The translations under genes and the position numbers were made by a program. Under the pieces are notes generated by a model. That model did no database searches. It had not been told where the DNA came from and saw only the letters and a program-made list of their open reading frames with translations. From positions 62,001 to 126,000 of the forward strand of contig UCEY01000026.1 of NCBI GenBank assembly GCA_900471605.1: a stretch of DNA of 64,000 nt. The letters run 5' to 3'. The stretch comes from Hyphomicrobiales bacterium. GTDB taxonomy: Bacteria > Pseudomonadota > Alphaproteobacteria > Rhizobiales > Rhizobiaceae. Position 1 is the stretch's first letter, and every line of letters begins with the position of its first letter. Below, piece after piece: positions 10,000 to 18,306 of the stretch.

Positions 10000-10109
10000 A
10001 AAAAAATGGGCCGCCGGATCGCTCCGAGGCCCAATAATTGTGAAGGTTAAAACCTCCAGAGGGGAACAGCCAGCGCAGACAACAGGGACGTCGTCGAAGC
10101 GCGCCGGCT
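10000..10109 (-). ncRNA. abcR: AbcR-type trans-acting small RNA (alpha-r15 family), copy 1
   Basis: About 110 nt on the minus strand; both ends are predicted. The 3' half has the block CTGTTCCCCTCTGGAGG shared with copy 2, then AACCTTCACA, then a terminator hairpin with GGGCC/GGCCC outer arms, a CGGA/TCCG inner stem and a GCGA tetraloop, ending in seven T residues (10000-10006). Position between an ArsR gene and lsrB matches the tandem AbcR1/AbcR2 (smrC15/smrC16) locus of rhizobia, known Hfq-dependent repressors of ABC-transporter mRNAs. The 5' half differs from copy 2 and lacks its TCCTCCC stretch, so the target sets probably differ. I cannot decide which copy is AbcR1 and which AbcR2 with certainty. 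Confidence 0.8.
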
Positions 10110-10115
10110 GATCCC

Positions 10116-10144
10116 AATATGGGGAGATGGTTTGCCCAGGACAA
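10116..10144 (-). promoter_or_regulatory. Predicted sigma-70 promoter of sRNA copy 1
   Basis: Minus strand: -35 TTGTCC, 17-nt spacer, -10 CATATT. The same arrangement with near-identical hexamers precedes copy 2, which supports both. The transcription start would be near 10109. Confidence 0.55.
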
Positions 10145-10239
10145 GGGTGCGGACAGGATATTGAGCGGAAGTTTCGACCGGGATTTTGACAGGTGAAACG
10201 AGCTGGACGATCCCATGCCGGTTCGGAATATCTCGGGGC

Positions 10240-10357
10240 AAAAAAAGAGGGCCACTGGATTGCTCCAGGGCCCTATAAGTGTGAAGGTCAAAAAACCTCC
10301 AGAGGGGAACAGCTGCTGCGGCGGAACTGGGAGGAAAAGCCGCCATGTGCATCAGCT
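10240..10357 (-). ncRNA. abcR: AbcR-type trans-acting small RNA (alpha-r15 family), copy 2
   Basis: About 118 nt on the minus strand, ends predicted. The 5' half contains TTTTCCTCCCAGTTCC, an anti-Shine-Dalgarno stretch like the target-binding site described for AbcR1. It then shares CTGTTCCCCTCTGGAGG with copy 1 and ends in a terminator hairpin: GGGCC/GGCCC arms, inner stem CTGGA/TCCAG, GCAA tetraloop, then seven T residues (10240-10246). Compared with copy 1 the inner stem changed on both sides and stays paired, and both loops are GNRA, which shows selection on RNA structure. It likely acts with Hfq to block ribosome binding on transporter mRNAs. Confidence 0.82.
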
Positions 10358-10363
10358 ATGTGC

Positions 10364-10392
10364 GATATGGTGGTTTTTTGTGCAGTGAACAA
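10364..10392 (-). promoter_or_regulatory. Predicted sigma-70 promoter of sRNA copy 2
   Basis: Minus strand: -35 TTGTTC, 17-nt spacer, -10 CATATC, start near 10357. LsrB/VtlR-type regulators are reported to activate an AbcR gene, so the region upstream (10393-10536) may hold a LysR site; no clear box is claimed. Confidence 0.55.
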
Positions 10393-10536
10393 TAGCCTTT
10401 TGTGCAGGCCAGCCATGCAAAGGCTGCAACGCTTTGTTTTTATGCGTTCAATGGCTACATATCAGGCGGCCGCAGAACTCTACAAAGCCCTTGCTTTCCG
10501 GGGCATCGCCCGACCACAGCGGTCCGCAGGGATCCT

Positions 10537-11439
10537 TCAGAAGTTCCAGTTGCGGGCCTTGCCGACCACGAAATCGCGGAAGACTTTCAGCTTCGCGGCG
10601 TTCTTCATTTCATCCGGATAGCAGAAATAGGTGTCGAACGAGGGGATGTCGGCGTTGATCGCCAGCTGAATCAGTCCCGGGTCGCGGCCGACGATATAAT
10701 CCGGCAGGCAGGCTATGCCGATTCCCAGCAGGCAGGCGCGCTTGATCGAGGTCTGGCTGTTGATCTGCAGATGCGGCGTGCGGGTGTTGTCCGATGAACG
10801 GCCGGCATATTCCAGCCAGTTGACGTCCAGCAGATAGTTGGGTGCCGGTTCACCGAAGGTGATGATGCGGTGGTTGTCGAGATCCTCGATCGACTGCGGC
10901 TCGCCGTGCCGGTTGATATAGGAGGGGGCCGCGTAGACGTGCATGTGCACGGTGAAGAGCTTGCGCTGGATGAGATCGGATTGCACCGGCTGGCGAAGCC
11001 GAATGGCGCAATCGGCATGGCGCATGTTGACGTCCACTTCCTCGTTGTCGAGGATCAGCTGGATCGACATTTCCGGGTAGAGCTGGAGGAATTCCTGCAC
11101 CTTGTCCGTCAGCCAGCCCTGGCCGAGGCCGACGGTGGTGGTGACGCGCAGCTTTCCGGACGGTTTTTCGGTCGTCTCGGTGAGCTGCATCTTCACCGTC
11201 TCGAGCTTCAGCAGCACGTCGTGGGCGGTGCGATAGAGGAGTTCGCCCTGTTCGGTGAGGATGAGGCCGCGCGCGTGGCGATGGAAGAGTTTTACCCCGA
11301 CATCCTGTTCCAGCGCGCTGACCTGCCGGCTGATCGCCGACTGGGACAGGTGCAGCTTGTCGGCCGCATGGGTGAAGGACCCTGCCTCCGCCGCCGCGTG
11401 GAAAATGCGCAGTTTATCCCAATCGAGCGGCACACCCAT
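10537..11439 (-). CDS. lsrB: LysR-family redox/virulence regulator LsrB (VtlR orthologue)
   Basis: 300 aa. N-terminal HTH (FHAAAEAGSFTHAADKLHLSQSAISRQVSALE, about residues 13-45) and a full effector-binding domain. Cysteines at C144, C236, C244 and C273 are present; three of them fall, with a two-residue offset, where I recall the redox-responsive cysteines of S. meliloti LsrB. The gene is 9 bp downstream of trxB on the same strand, so it is probably co-transcribed, and it precedes the two AbcR sRNAs. Known orthologues control LPS genes, oxidative stress response and abcR transcription. Confidence 0.9.
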   Translation of the reverse strand: MGVPLDWDKLRIFHAAAEAGSFTHAADKLHLSQSAISRQVSALEQDVGVKLFHRHARGLILTEQGELLYRTAHDVLLKLETVKMQLTETTEKPSGKLRVTTTVGLGQGWLTDKVQEFLQLYPEMSIQLILDNEEVDVNMRHADCAIRLRQPVQSDLIQRKLFTVHMHVYAAPSYINRHGEPQSIEDLDNHRIITFGEPAPNYLLDVNWLEYAGRSSDNTRTPHLQINSQTSIKRACLLGIGIACLPDYIVGRDPGLIQLAINADIPSFDTYFCYPDEMKNAAKLKVFRDFVVGKARNWNF

Positions 11440-11448
11440 CGTTGAACG

Positions 11449-12423
11449 TCACTCCGCGGCTATGGCAACCGGCTGGATGCCGGAGAGGTAACGTTCCGCC
11501 TCGAGCGCTGCCATGCAGCCCATGCCGGCGGCGGTGATCGCCTGGCGGAAAGTATCGTCCGTCACGTCGCCGGCGGCGAACACACCGGGCACGTCGGTCG
11601 CGGTCGAATCGGGCGCCGTCCACAGATAGCCGTTCGGCTTCATCTTCAATTTGCCCTTGAAGAGTTCGGTCGCCGGCGCATGGCCGATCGCCACGAAGAC
11701 GCCGTGGATCGGGAAGTCGGTGACCACGCCGGTCTGGGTGTTGCGCAGCTTGACGCCTTCGACCGACGGTGGCATCGGCGCCTTGGCCGGCTTGCCGGTG
11801 ATCTCGGCGATCTCGGTGTTCCACAACACGCTGACATTGGGGCGCTGGAAGAGGCGCTCCTGGAGGATCTTTTCCGAACGGAAGCTATCGCGGCGATGCA
11901 CGACCGTGACCGACTTGGCGATGTTCGACAGGTAGAGCGCTTCCTCGACGGCGGAATTGCCGCCGCCGACCACGATCACGTCCTTGTTGCGATAGAAGAA
12001 GCCGTCGCAGGTGGCGCAGGCGGAGACGCCAAAACCCTGGAAATGCTGCTCGCTCTCGATGCCGAGCCATTTTGCCTTGGCGCCGGTCGAGATGATGATC
12101 GTCTCGGCGGTCCAGACCTGGCCGGAATCGGTGCGCACGGTGAACGGGCGATGGTTGAGCTCGACTTCGGTGACGAGGTCGTTGACGATCTCGGCGCCCA
12201 CATGGGTCGCCTGTTTCAGCATCTGCTCCATCAGCCAGGGACCCTGGATGGGATCGCCGAAGCCCGGATAATTCTCGACATCCGTGGTGATCATCAGCTG
12301 GCCACCCTGTTCCATGCCGGCGATGAGCACCGGCTTCAGCATCGCGCGCGCCGCATAGATAGCGGCCGTGTAGCCAGCCGGGCCGGAGCCGATGATCAGG
12401 ACCTCGGTGTGACGGGAGGACAT
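11449..12423 (-). CDS. trxB: Thioredoxin reductase
   Basis: 324 aa from the ATG at 12423, with AAAGGAAA upstream; a TTG two codons earlier is less likely. It is an FAD/NADPH flavoprotein that reduces thioredoxin in the cytoplasm. The FAD motif GSGPAGYTAAIYAAR is at the N-terminus. The redox-active CATCDG disulfide (C136, C139) is central, the NADPH motif VVGGGNSAVEEAL follows, and the C-terminal FAD motif is GVFAAGDVTD. It heads the trxB-lsrB unit. Divergent lrp lies 220 bp away, the arrangement known in rhizobia. Confidence 0.97.
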   Translation of the reverse strand: MSSRHTEVLIIGSGPAGYTAAIYAARAMLKPVLIAGMEQGGQLMITTDVENYPGFGDPIQGPWLMEQMLKQATHVGAEIVNDLVTEVELNHRPFTVRTDSGQVWTAETIIISTGAKAKWLGIESEQHFQGFGVSACATCDGFFYRNKDVIVVGGGNSAVEEALYLSNIAKSVTVVHRRDSFRSEKILQERLFQRPNVSVLWNTEIAEITGKPAKAPMPPSVEGVKLRNTQTGVVTDFPIHGVFVAIGHAPATELFKGKLKMKPNGYLWTAPDSTATDVPGVFAAGDVTDDTFRQAITAAGMGCMAALEAERYLSGIQPVAIAAE

Positions 12424-12643
12424 GGACAATTTCCTTTCAAAGACCGGTCGACGTTTCGTTGCCCCTCATATAGGTGGTCGATGTCCGGTCTGCCGCTTTA
12501 GAAGCGCCATGTAAGAGTGATCCATGCAGCAATGCAAGGGCAGCCTTGCACTAACAACAGATCAGTTGGCACGGGAGGCCCCTTAGAGCAGTCTGGCGAC
12601 ATATTCTTGCTTAAAATTCCTCTTGCGATAAAAGCACAGCAGA

Positions 12644-13126
12644 ATGAAGGGGACTTCCGTGCTTCGCGCCGATCTTGACGCCATCGATCTAAAAATCCTG
12701 AAGGAATTGCAGCGCGACGGGCGCATGACCAATGTCGAGCTCGCCGAACGTGTCGGCATTTCGGCGCCGCCCTGCCTGCGCCGAGTGCGCAAGCTCGAAG
12801 AAGCCGGCATCATCGAGGGGTATCACGCGCTTCTCAACGCCCCGAAACTCGGCGTCGATCTCGTCGCCTTCTGCATGGTCGGGCTGAAGCGGCAGTCGGA
12901 CGCGGACTTGAAGGCCTTCGCTTCCAAGGTCCAGCAATGGCCGATGGTGCGCGAAGCCTGGATGGTCAACGGGGACAGCGATTTCCTGCTGCGCTGCGCC
13001 GCCCAGAACCTCACCGTTTTTCAGGATTTCGTCATCGAGGTGCTGACGGCCGACCAGCATGTGGACACGGTGCGCACCATGCTGACCATCCGGCAGGTGA
13101 AGCAGCTGGGGCTGGTCGAGATCTGA
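12644..13126 (+). CDS. lrp: Lrp/AsnC-family transcriptional regulator
   Basis: 160 aa. The N-terminal HTH (DLDAIDLKILKELQRDGRMTNVELAERVGISAPPCLRRVRKLEEAGII) is followed by a RAM/AsnC ligand-binding domain (about residues 75-155). The ATG at 12644 is used here; a GTG at 12659 has a better-placed AAGGGG and is a real alternative. The gene is divergent from trxB. The regulated genes and the amino-acid ligand cannot be read from the sequence. Confidence 0.9.
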   Translation: MKGTSVLRADLDAIDLKILKELQRDGRMTNVELAERVGISAPPCLRRVRKLEEAGIIEGYHALLNAPKLGVDLVAFCMVGLKRQSDADLKAFASKVQQWPMVREAWMVNGDSDFLLRCAAQNLTVFQDFVIEVLTADQHVDTVRTMLTIRQVKQLGLVEI

Positions 13127-13153
13127 AGCGCCCCGTCGCCGGCGGGCGTTTCG

Positions 13154-13933
13154 TCACTTGCTCCCGGCAGGGCGAAACCGCTTCTTTTGAATGAAGGCGA
13201 TCAGCTTGTCCTCCATCAGGCGCCGCTGCTTGGCAAGCGCGTAGAACCATTTCCGCTTGTTGGTTTTTCTGGCGCGGCCGGAGCTTGCGAGGATTTCGCT
13301 TGCCGCATCCGTCGTGGTGACGGGCGAGGGCCAGAAGGAATAACCGTGGCCGGTGCGGGTCAGCCAATGGCGGAAATAGTTGTCGACGGGGGCGAACATC
13401 TTTTTGTGTTCCTCGATGAACAGCCGGGCGCCTTCGCGCGACCAGACGATGGCGCTTGTGGTCATCGGGAAATAGTGGGCAGCCACCAGCTCGCAGTCAT
13501 GGCCGCCGATCTCGTAGCGGGAAAGCGGGGTGGCGATCTTCAGCTTGTTGTTGCCGATATTGATCAGCCGCCAGTGCGGATCGGCCTTTTCGAGATCGGG
13601 GAGGGCGGCTTGAAGCAGTTCCACTGGGTTGCAGAGCGGCAGGGCGTCGTCTTCCAGCACCAGCGCGTAACGCGCGTCGGACTTCAAAAAATGTTCGGCG
13701 ACCTTCAGGTGGCTGCGGTAACAGCCGATTTCGCCGCCGACCAGCGTGCGGCCCATGTAGCTCTCGGCGCGCTCCGCGTCATAGTCCGGGATCGTCGCAA
13801 GATCGAACTTACGGCCGTCGACGGCGGAAATCCGCTCGAAGGGGACGCCGAAGGCTGAAAGCCGGTCGCTGATGGTCTGCAGGCGGTCATTGCTGCCATC
13901 CAGATTGATGACATAGGTCTCAAGCGATTGCAT
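13154..13933 (-). CDS. Glycosyltransferase family 25 (LPS core biosynthesis)
   Basis: 259 aa from the ATG at 13933 (AAGGA upstream); an in-frame extension to 14137 is basic, low-quality sequence. The GT25 signature is clear: TYVINLDGSNDRL at the N-terminus, FERISAVDGRKFD, GEIGCYRSHLKVAEHFL and ALVLEDDALP containing the acidic metal/nucleotide site. The C-terminus is strongly basic, suggesting peripheral membrane attachment. It lies in the LPS-core region between lrp and lpsE, where S. meliloti has two genes, lpsD and lpsC. Only one is present here. It probably adds a core sugar at the cytoplasmic face. Confidence 0.85.
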   Translation of the reverse strand: MQSLETYVINLDGSNDRLQTISDRLSAFGVPFERISAVDGRKFDLATIPDYDAERAESYMGRTLVGGEIGCYRSHLKVAEHFLKSDARYALVLEDDALPLCNPVELLQAALPDLEKADPHWRLINIGNNKLKIATPLSRYEIGGHDCELVAAHYFPMTTSAIVWSREGARLFIEEHKKMFAPVDNYFRHWLTRTGHGYSFWPSPVTTTDAASEILASSGRARKTNKRKWFYALAKQRRLMEDKLIAFIQKKRFRPAGSK

Positions 13934-14258
13934 TTTTTCCTTTTCCGGCAAGGAGGCGCGGCGGCGTTTCGCTCGCCCTGGCCGCTCTCGTCGCCGGTAG
14001 ACTTGTGATGGTCGAACCTTTTCGAACGTTGCTATACCGTGGCCGGGTGGTTTTTGGAACAAGCTCGTTCCGGCCCGATAACATCGTTCGTGCAACTGCC
14101 GGGAGGTGTGGTGCCGTATCCGGAACAGGTCCCGCATTTAAGGCAACCGTTTTCGTCGCCTTTGCGCAGGTTTTTCAACCGTAACAGGTCGGCGGTGCTT
14201 CCTTCGGATGCCGATTTCGGTATACAGCGGCGTAAAGAAAACGGCAGGACGGCGATTT
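13934..14258. promoter_or_regulatory. Divergent promoter region between two glycosyltransferase genes
   Basis: 325 bp without a credible gene. It must contain the promoters of the GT25 gene and of lpsE. A small hairpin (arms GGAAC/GTTCC, 14056-14071) is visible. I could not identify convincing -35/-10 pairs. Confidence 0.4.
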
Positions 14259-15284
14259 ATGCGGGTTCATCAGTATATTTTCGGCAAGGACGGCGGGGCG
14301 GAGAAGTTCTTCGTGCATCTGGTCGGGGCTCTCGACCGCCGCGGCGTCGAGCAGACGGTCGTGATGCGCTGGAACCGCCGCTGGAAGCCGGATGTCGAGG
14401 CCCATGCCAAGGTGATCGAGAGCAATTTCCGCAACCTGTCGATCGATCGCATCCTGTTGCCGATGAAGGTGCTCTCCATCGCAAAGCGTGACAAGGCCGA
14501 CGCGATCATTTCCTGGTCCACCCGCGGCGCCCGCCTGATGCCGGACTATAAGGGCGGTATCAAGCTTTCCCGCCTCGGCGACTACCCGACCCATCTCGGT
14601 TATTTCAAGAATTCCGACATTCTCGTCTGCAACACGCCGGGCATTGCCGACCACGTGCGCAACAATCTCGGCTGGACCCGAGGCGTCGAGGTGATCTCCA
14701 ACTTCACCGATACATCGGTGGTGGCGCCCGTCTCCCGCTCGATTGCCAATACGCCGGAAGGCGTGCCGCTGGTCATGACGATGGCGCGCTTCGTCAAGCG
14801 CAAGCGGATCCATCTGCTGATCGAGGCGATGACGGCCGTGCCGGAAGCCTATCTGTGGATCGCCGGCGAGGGCGAGGAACAGGAAGCGCTGGAGGCCGTG
14901 GTGCGCGAGCACAAGCTCGAGAACCGGGTGCGGTTCCTCGGCTGGCAGAAGGATGCGCGGCCCTATGTCGCCGCCGCCGACATGTTCATCATGCCGTCCA
15001 GCCACGAGCCGCTCGGCAACGTGATTTTCGAGGCCTGGGCGCAGAGCAAACCGGTGATTTCCTCGCGCTCGGAAGGTCCGTCCTGGTTCATGCAGGACGG
15101 TGAAAACGGCCTGCTCGTCGATATCGACGACACGGCGGGTTTTGCGCGCGCCATCAACCAGGTGATCGCGGACCGCCAGCTGGCGGCGAGCCTTGGCGAA
15201 AAGGGCAGGGCGACGCTGGTCGGCCAGTTCTCGGAAGAGGCCGTGGCAGGCGCCTATATCGACCTGTTCAAGCGGAAGCCGTGA
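14259..15284 (+). CDS. lpsE: Family 4 glycosyltransferase, LPS core (LpsE-like)
   Basis: 341 aa from the ATG at 14259 (MRVHQYIFGKDGGAEKFFV); an earlier in-frame ATG at 14208 is less likely because similar proteins begin at the GGAE donor-binding segment. GT-B fold with ISNFTD, MARFVKRKRIHLLIEA and the GT4 EX7E-like region SSHEPLGNVIFEAWAQSKPVI. It transfers a sugar from a nucleotide donor to the growing LPS core. The neighbours lpsB and greA and the known rhizobial order support the name. Its last 17 bp overlap the end of lpsB on the other strand. Confidence 0.75.
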   Translation: MRVHQYIFGKDGGAEKFFVHLVGALDRRGVEQTVVMRWNRRWKPDVEAHAKVIESNFRNLSIDRILLPMKVLSIAKRDKADAIISWSTRGARLMPDYKGGIKLSRLGDYPTHLGYFKNSDILVCNTPGIADHVRNNLGWTRGVEVISNFTDTSVVAPVSRSIANTPEGVPLVMTMARFVKRKRIHLLIEAMTAVPEAYLWIAGEGEEQEALEAVVREHKLENRVRFLGWQKDARPYVAAADMFIMPSSHEPLGNVIFEAWAQSKPVISSRSEGPSWFMQDGENGLLVDIDDTAGFARAINQVIADRQLAASLGEKGRATLVGQFSEEAVAGAYIDLFKRKP

Positions 15285-16350
15285 TCCGGTAGATATTGCC
15301 GAGCAGCTTTGCCTCGCCCTCGATGCTGAAGTTTTCAAGCGCGTGGGTGCGGGCCCGGTGGGAGGCCGCCTTGCGGCGCTGCTCGTCATCCATGAGGAGC
15401 GCAGCGGCATTGGCCATCGCATCAACGCTGTCGCGGGCGATGATCAGGCCGGTCTCTTCATCGCCGGTCACCAGCAGTTCCGGAAACGCGCCGACATCGG
15501 TGGCGATCACGGGAACCGCGGTCGCCATGGCTTCCAGCGGGGTCAGCCCGAAACCTTCCCAGCGCTGCGGCGCGATGAACAGGTCGAGGCCGCGGTACCA
15601 TTCGTTGATATCGGTGTGCTCACCGACGAACAGTATGCGATCGGCAAGCCCTGCGGCGGCAACCTTCTTCTTCAGGCCGTCCTCGAATTCCACATGCGGG
15701 CCGGTGGCGCGGCCGGCGACGATCGCCGACCAGTCCTTGCGCTCTGCGAGCAGTCTGATCATCGAATCCACGAAAAGATCGGTGCCTTTCTGGCGGCGCA
15801 CGCGGCCGAAGCAGCCGACGATCTTCTGTGCCGGGTCGAGCCCTTTGGCGCGCTTGGCTTCCGCCTTGTCCGAAGGCGGCGAGAAGCGGTTCGTATCGAT
15901 GCCGTGCAGCACGACGGTGTTCTTGACGGTAAGATAATCCGCCGTCTTGCCGCTCGTGGCAATGACGCCATCCATCTTGGAGACCAGCCATTTCGTCCAG
16001 CCGGTATGGTGGCGCTGGGAGGCCGAGGTAAAGACGATCTTCAACGGCATGCGCAGCACGTCGCGCATGACGATCGCCGGCAGCATCTCGATATTGCGGC
16101 GGGCATGCCAGATCCGACACCGTTTTCCGCGCGGCGGGGTCCACAGGCGGAAAAGGTCGCGATAGCGGATGTGGGGCAAGTCGGCGGGCAGGCCGGGGCC
16201 GAGCGCCGCGACCTTCTGGCCGAGCGCGCGCTGAACCGGTACGAGCTGGATGATCGTCGATGTGACGCCGGAGAGGCGCCGCTTGAAATTCGGCGCGATC
16301 ACTTCGACGTCACGGATATCGATGATGGCGGGATCGCCTCTTTTGCCCAC
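15268..16350 (-). CDS. lpsB: LPS core mannosyltransferase LpsB/LpcC (GT4)
   Basis: 360 aa GT-B glycosyltransferase. The C-terminal donor domain shows GCFGRVRRQKGTDLFVDSMI and the E-x7-E motif in APQRWEGFGLTPLEAMATAVPVIATDVGAFPELL. It matches the rhizobial LpsB/LpcC family, which adds the alpha-mannose to Kdo in the inner core; mutants in this gene have truncated LPS. It lies 7 bp downstream of greA on the same strand, so the two are probably co-transcribed, and it overlaps lpsE tail-to-tail by 17 bp. Confidence 0.85.
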   Translation of the reverse strand: MGKRGDPAIIDIRDVEVIAPNFKRRLSGVTSTIIQLVPVQRALGQKVAALGPGLPADLPHIRYRDLFRLWTPPRGKRCRIWHARRNIEMLPAIVMRDVLRMPLKIVFTSASQRHHTGWTKWLVSKMDGVIATSGKTADYLTVKNTVVLHGIDTNRFSPPSDKAEAKRAKGLDPAQKIVGCFGRVRRQKGTDLFVDSMIRLLAERKDWSAIVAGRATGPHVEFEDGLKKKVAAAGLADRILFVGEHTDINEWYRGLDLFIAPQRWEGFGLTPLEAMATAVPVIATDVGAFPELLVTGDEETGLIIARDSVDAMANAAALLMDDEQRRKAASHRARTHALENFSIEGEAKLLGNIYRITASA

Positions 16351-16357
16351 GGGCGTA

Positions 16358-16834
16358 TCAGCCCCAGGAAACGGCGAGGATTTCGTAGGCCTTGGAGCCG
16401 CCCGGCGCGACCACTTCGATGGAATCGCCCTTTTCCTTGCCGATCATCGCACGCGCGATCGGCGAGGAGATGGAGATGCGGCCGGCCTTCACGTCGGCTT
16501 CCTGATCGCCGACGATCTGGTAGATCTTTTCCTCGTCGGTGTCCTCGTCGACGAGCTTGACGGTGGCGCCGAACTTGATCTTCGAGCCGGACATCTTCGA
16601 CAGGTCGATGACTTCGGCGCGCGCCGTCAGGTCTTCGAGCTCGGTGATGCGGCCCTCATTGTGGCTCTGGGCCTCCTTGGCGGCATGGTATTCGGCATTT
16701 TCCGAAAGGTCGCCATGGGCGCGCGCTTCCGCGATTGCCTCGATGATACGGGGGCGCTCCTCCTGCTGACGCCAGCGCAGCTCCTCCTGCAGCTTGGAAA
16801 AACCACTCTGCGTCATCGGTACCTTTTCAACCAT
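16358..16834 (-). CDS. greA: Transcription elongation factor GreA
   Basis: 158 aa from the ATG at 16834 ([12 protein letters not shown]), the canonical GreA length; a 14-residue in-frame extension is unnecessary. The N-terminal coiled-coil hairpin carries the catalytic acidic tip in [18 protein letters not shown]. The C-terminal domain ends with [23 protein letters not shown]. It rescues backtracked RNA polymerase by stimulating transcript cleavage. AAGGA precedes the start. Next gene downstream is lpsB, 7 bp away. Confidence 0.96.
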   Translation of the reverse strand: MVEKVPMTQSGFSKLQEELRWRQQEERPRIIEAIAEARAHGDLSENAEYHAAKEAQSHNEGRITELEDLTARAEVIDLSKMSGSKIKFGATVKLVDEDTDEEKIYQIVGDQEADVKAGRISISSPIARAMIGKEKGDSIEVVAPGGSKAYEILAVSWG

Positions 16835-17073
16835 TTTCTTGTCCTTCAGGCGCATGCCCGCGGATACCGCGGACACAAAAAGAAACAGGTTCCGGAGCGA
16901 AACTTCGGAACCATCGTAAAATCAGAATGTAGGTCACTATAACAGAATTTCGACAGCGAGCGCTAGGAATTTCGAAACCCTGTCGGTGTGCTCCTCCTTC
17001 CGCATCTGGATGCAAGCGGCACCAAATGTCAATGACTTGACGGGAAGAAAAAGAACATTTAGTGAACATACTA

Positions 17074-18306
17074 ATGAAGAAGTCGCTGAAAGAACGCCTG
17101 GCGATCCTTTCGGACGCCGCCAAATACGATGCTTCCTGTGCCTCGAGCGGAACCGTGAAGCGGGACTCGTCTGCAACAGGCGGGCTCGGCTCGACAGAGG
17201 GGTCGGGCATCTGCCACGCCTATGCGCCGGATGGGCGATGCATATCGCTGCTGAAGATCCTGCTCACCAATTTCTGCATCTATGACTGCGCCTATTGCAT
17301 CAACCGGTCCTCCAGCAATGTGGAACGGGCGCGTTTTTCGCCGGAAGAGGTGGTCTGGCTGACGCTGGAATTCTACCGGCGCAATTATATCGAAGGCCTG
17401 TTCCTGTCGTCCGGCATCATCCGCTCTTCGGACCACACGATGGAGGAGATGGTTCGGATCGCGCGGGAGTTGAGGACCACGCATAATTTCCGCGGCTATA
17501 TCCACCTGAAGAGCATTCCGGAGGCTTCTGCGCACCTGATCGAGGAGGCGGGGCTTTACGCCGACCGGCTGTCGATCAATATCGAACTGCCGACCGACAG
17601 CGGCATCGGCAGGTTCGCGCCTGAAAAGCGGCCGGAAAACATCCGCCGCTCCATGGGCAAGCTGCGGCTGAAGATCGAGGAAATGGCCGAGCCGACACTG
17701 CAGACGAAACGCAGGAAGACGTTCGCGCCGGCTGGGCAGAGCACGCAGATGATCGTCGGGGCGGACGGTGCCAGCGATGCGACTATCCTCGGCACCAGCG
17801 CCAGGCTTTACGGCAGCTACGGGCTGAAGCGTGTCTATTATTCCGCCTTCAGTCCGATCCCGGATTCGTCGAAGACCCTGCCGCTGATCAAGCCGCCCTT
17901 GATGCGCGAGCACCGGCTCTACCAGGCGGACTGGCTCTACCGGTTCTACGGTTTCGAGATCGGCGAGATCACCGCGACGCAGGCCGATGGCATGCTCGAC
18001 CTCGATCTCGACCCGAAGCTTGCCTGGGCGCTCGGGCATCGGGAACGGTTCCCCGTGGACGTCAACCGGGCGGAGAAGGAGATGCTGCTGAGGGTGCCGG
18101 GTTTCGGCACCAAGACGGTGAAGAACATCCTGTCGTCGCGGCGTTTCGGGCGGTTGAGGCTCGACGACTTGAAGCGGCTCGGCGTGTCTCTGAAGAAGGT
18201 ACAGCCGTTCATCACGGCGGAGGGCTGGACGCCGCACCGGCTGGTCGACCGGACGGACCTGAGGGCGATGTTCGAACCGAAACCCGAGCAGTTGTCGCTG
18301 TTATGA
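17074..18306 (+). CDS. Radical SAM protein of the putative DNA modification/repair family (TIGR03916)
   Basis: 410 aa from the ATG at 17074 (MKKSLKERLAIL); a GTG at 17062 would add four residues. The radical SAM CxxxCxxC cluster motif is in FCIYDCAYCINR (C68, C72, C75 from this ATG). Flanking conserved blocks are DAAKYDASCASSG, GICHAYAPDGRCISLLKILLTN and GLFLSSGI. The C-terminus has a helix-hairpin-helix segment, EMLLRVPGFGTKTVKNIL, a common DNA-binding element. The stop overlaps the start of the DUF4130-UdgX gene by 4 bp (ATGA), indicating translational coupling. The chemistry is unknown; the partner and the HhH motif point to repair or processing of modified DNA bases. Confidence 0.9.
   Translation: MKKSLKERLAILSDAAKYDASCASSGTVKRDSSATGGLGSTEGSGICHAYAPDGRCISLLKILLTNFCIYDCAYCINRSSSNVERARFSPEEVVWLTLEFYRRNYIEGLFLSSGIIRSSDHTMEEMVRIARELRTTHNFRGYIHLKSIPEASAHLIEEAGLYADRLSINIELPTDSGIGRFAPEKRPENIRRSMGKLRLKIEEMAEPTLQTKRRKTFAPAGQSTQMIVGADGASDATILGTSARLYGSYGLKRVYYSAFSPIPDSSKTLPLIKPPLMREHRLYQADWLYRFYGFEIGEITATQADGMLDLDLDPKLAWALGHRERFPVDVNRAEKEMLLRVPGFGTKTVKNILSSRRFGRLRLDDLKRLGVSLKKVQPFITAEGWTPHRLVDRTDLRAMFEPKPEQLSLL

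Larger units (their letters stand above)
9913..10536. other. 624-bp intergenic region holding two tandem sRNA genes
   Basis: No credible protein gene lies here; the open frames on both strands run through RNA hairpins. The region contains two related sRNA genes on the minus strand, each with its own promoter and terminator, described separately. It separates the ArsR gene from lsrB. Confidence 0.85.

Noticed and set aside
9662..10291. A 209-codon minus-strand frame through the sRNA region
   Set aside because: It runs across both AbcR-type terminators and the ArsR gene; the sequence is explained by RNA genes, not protein.
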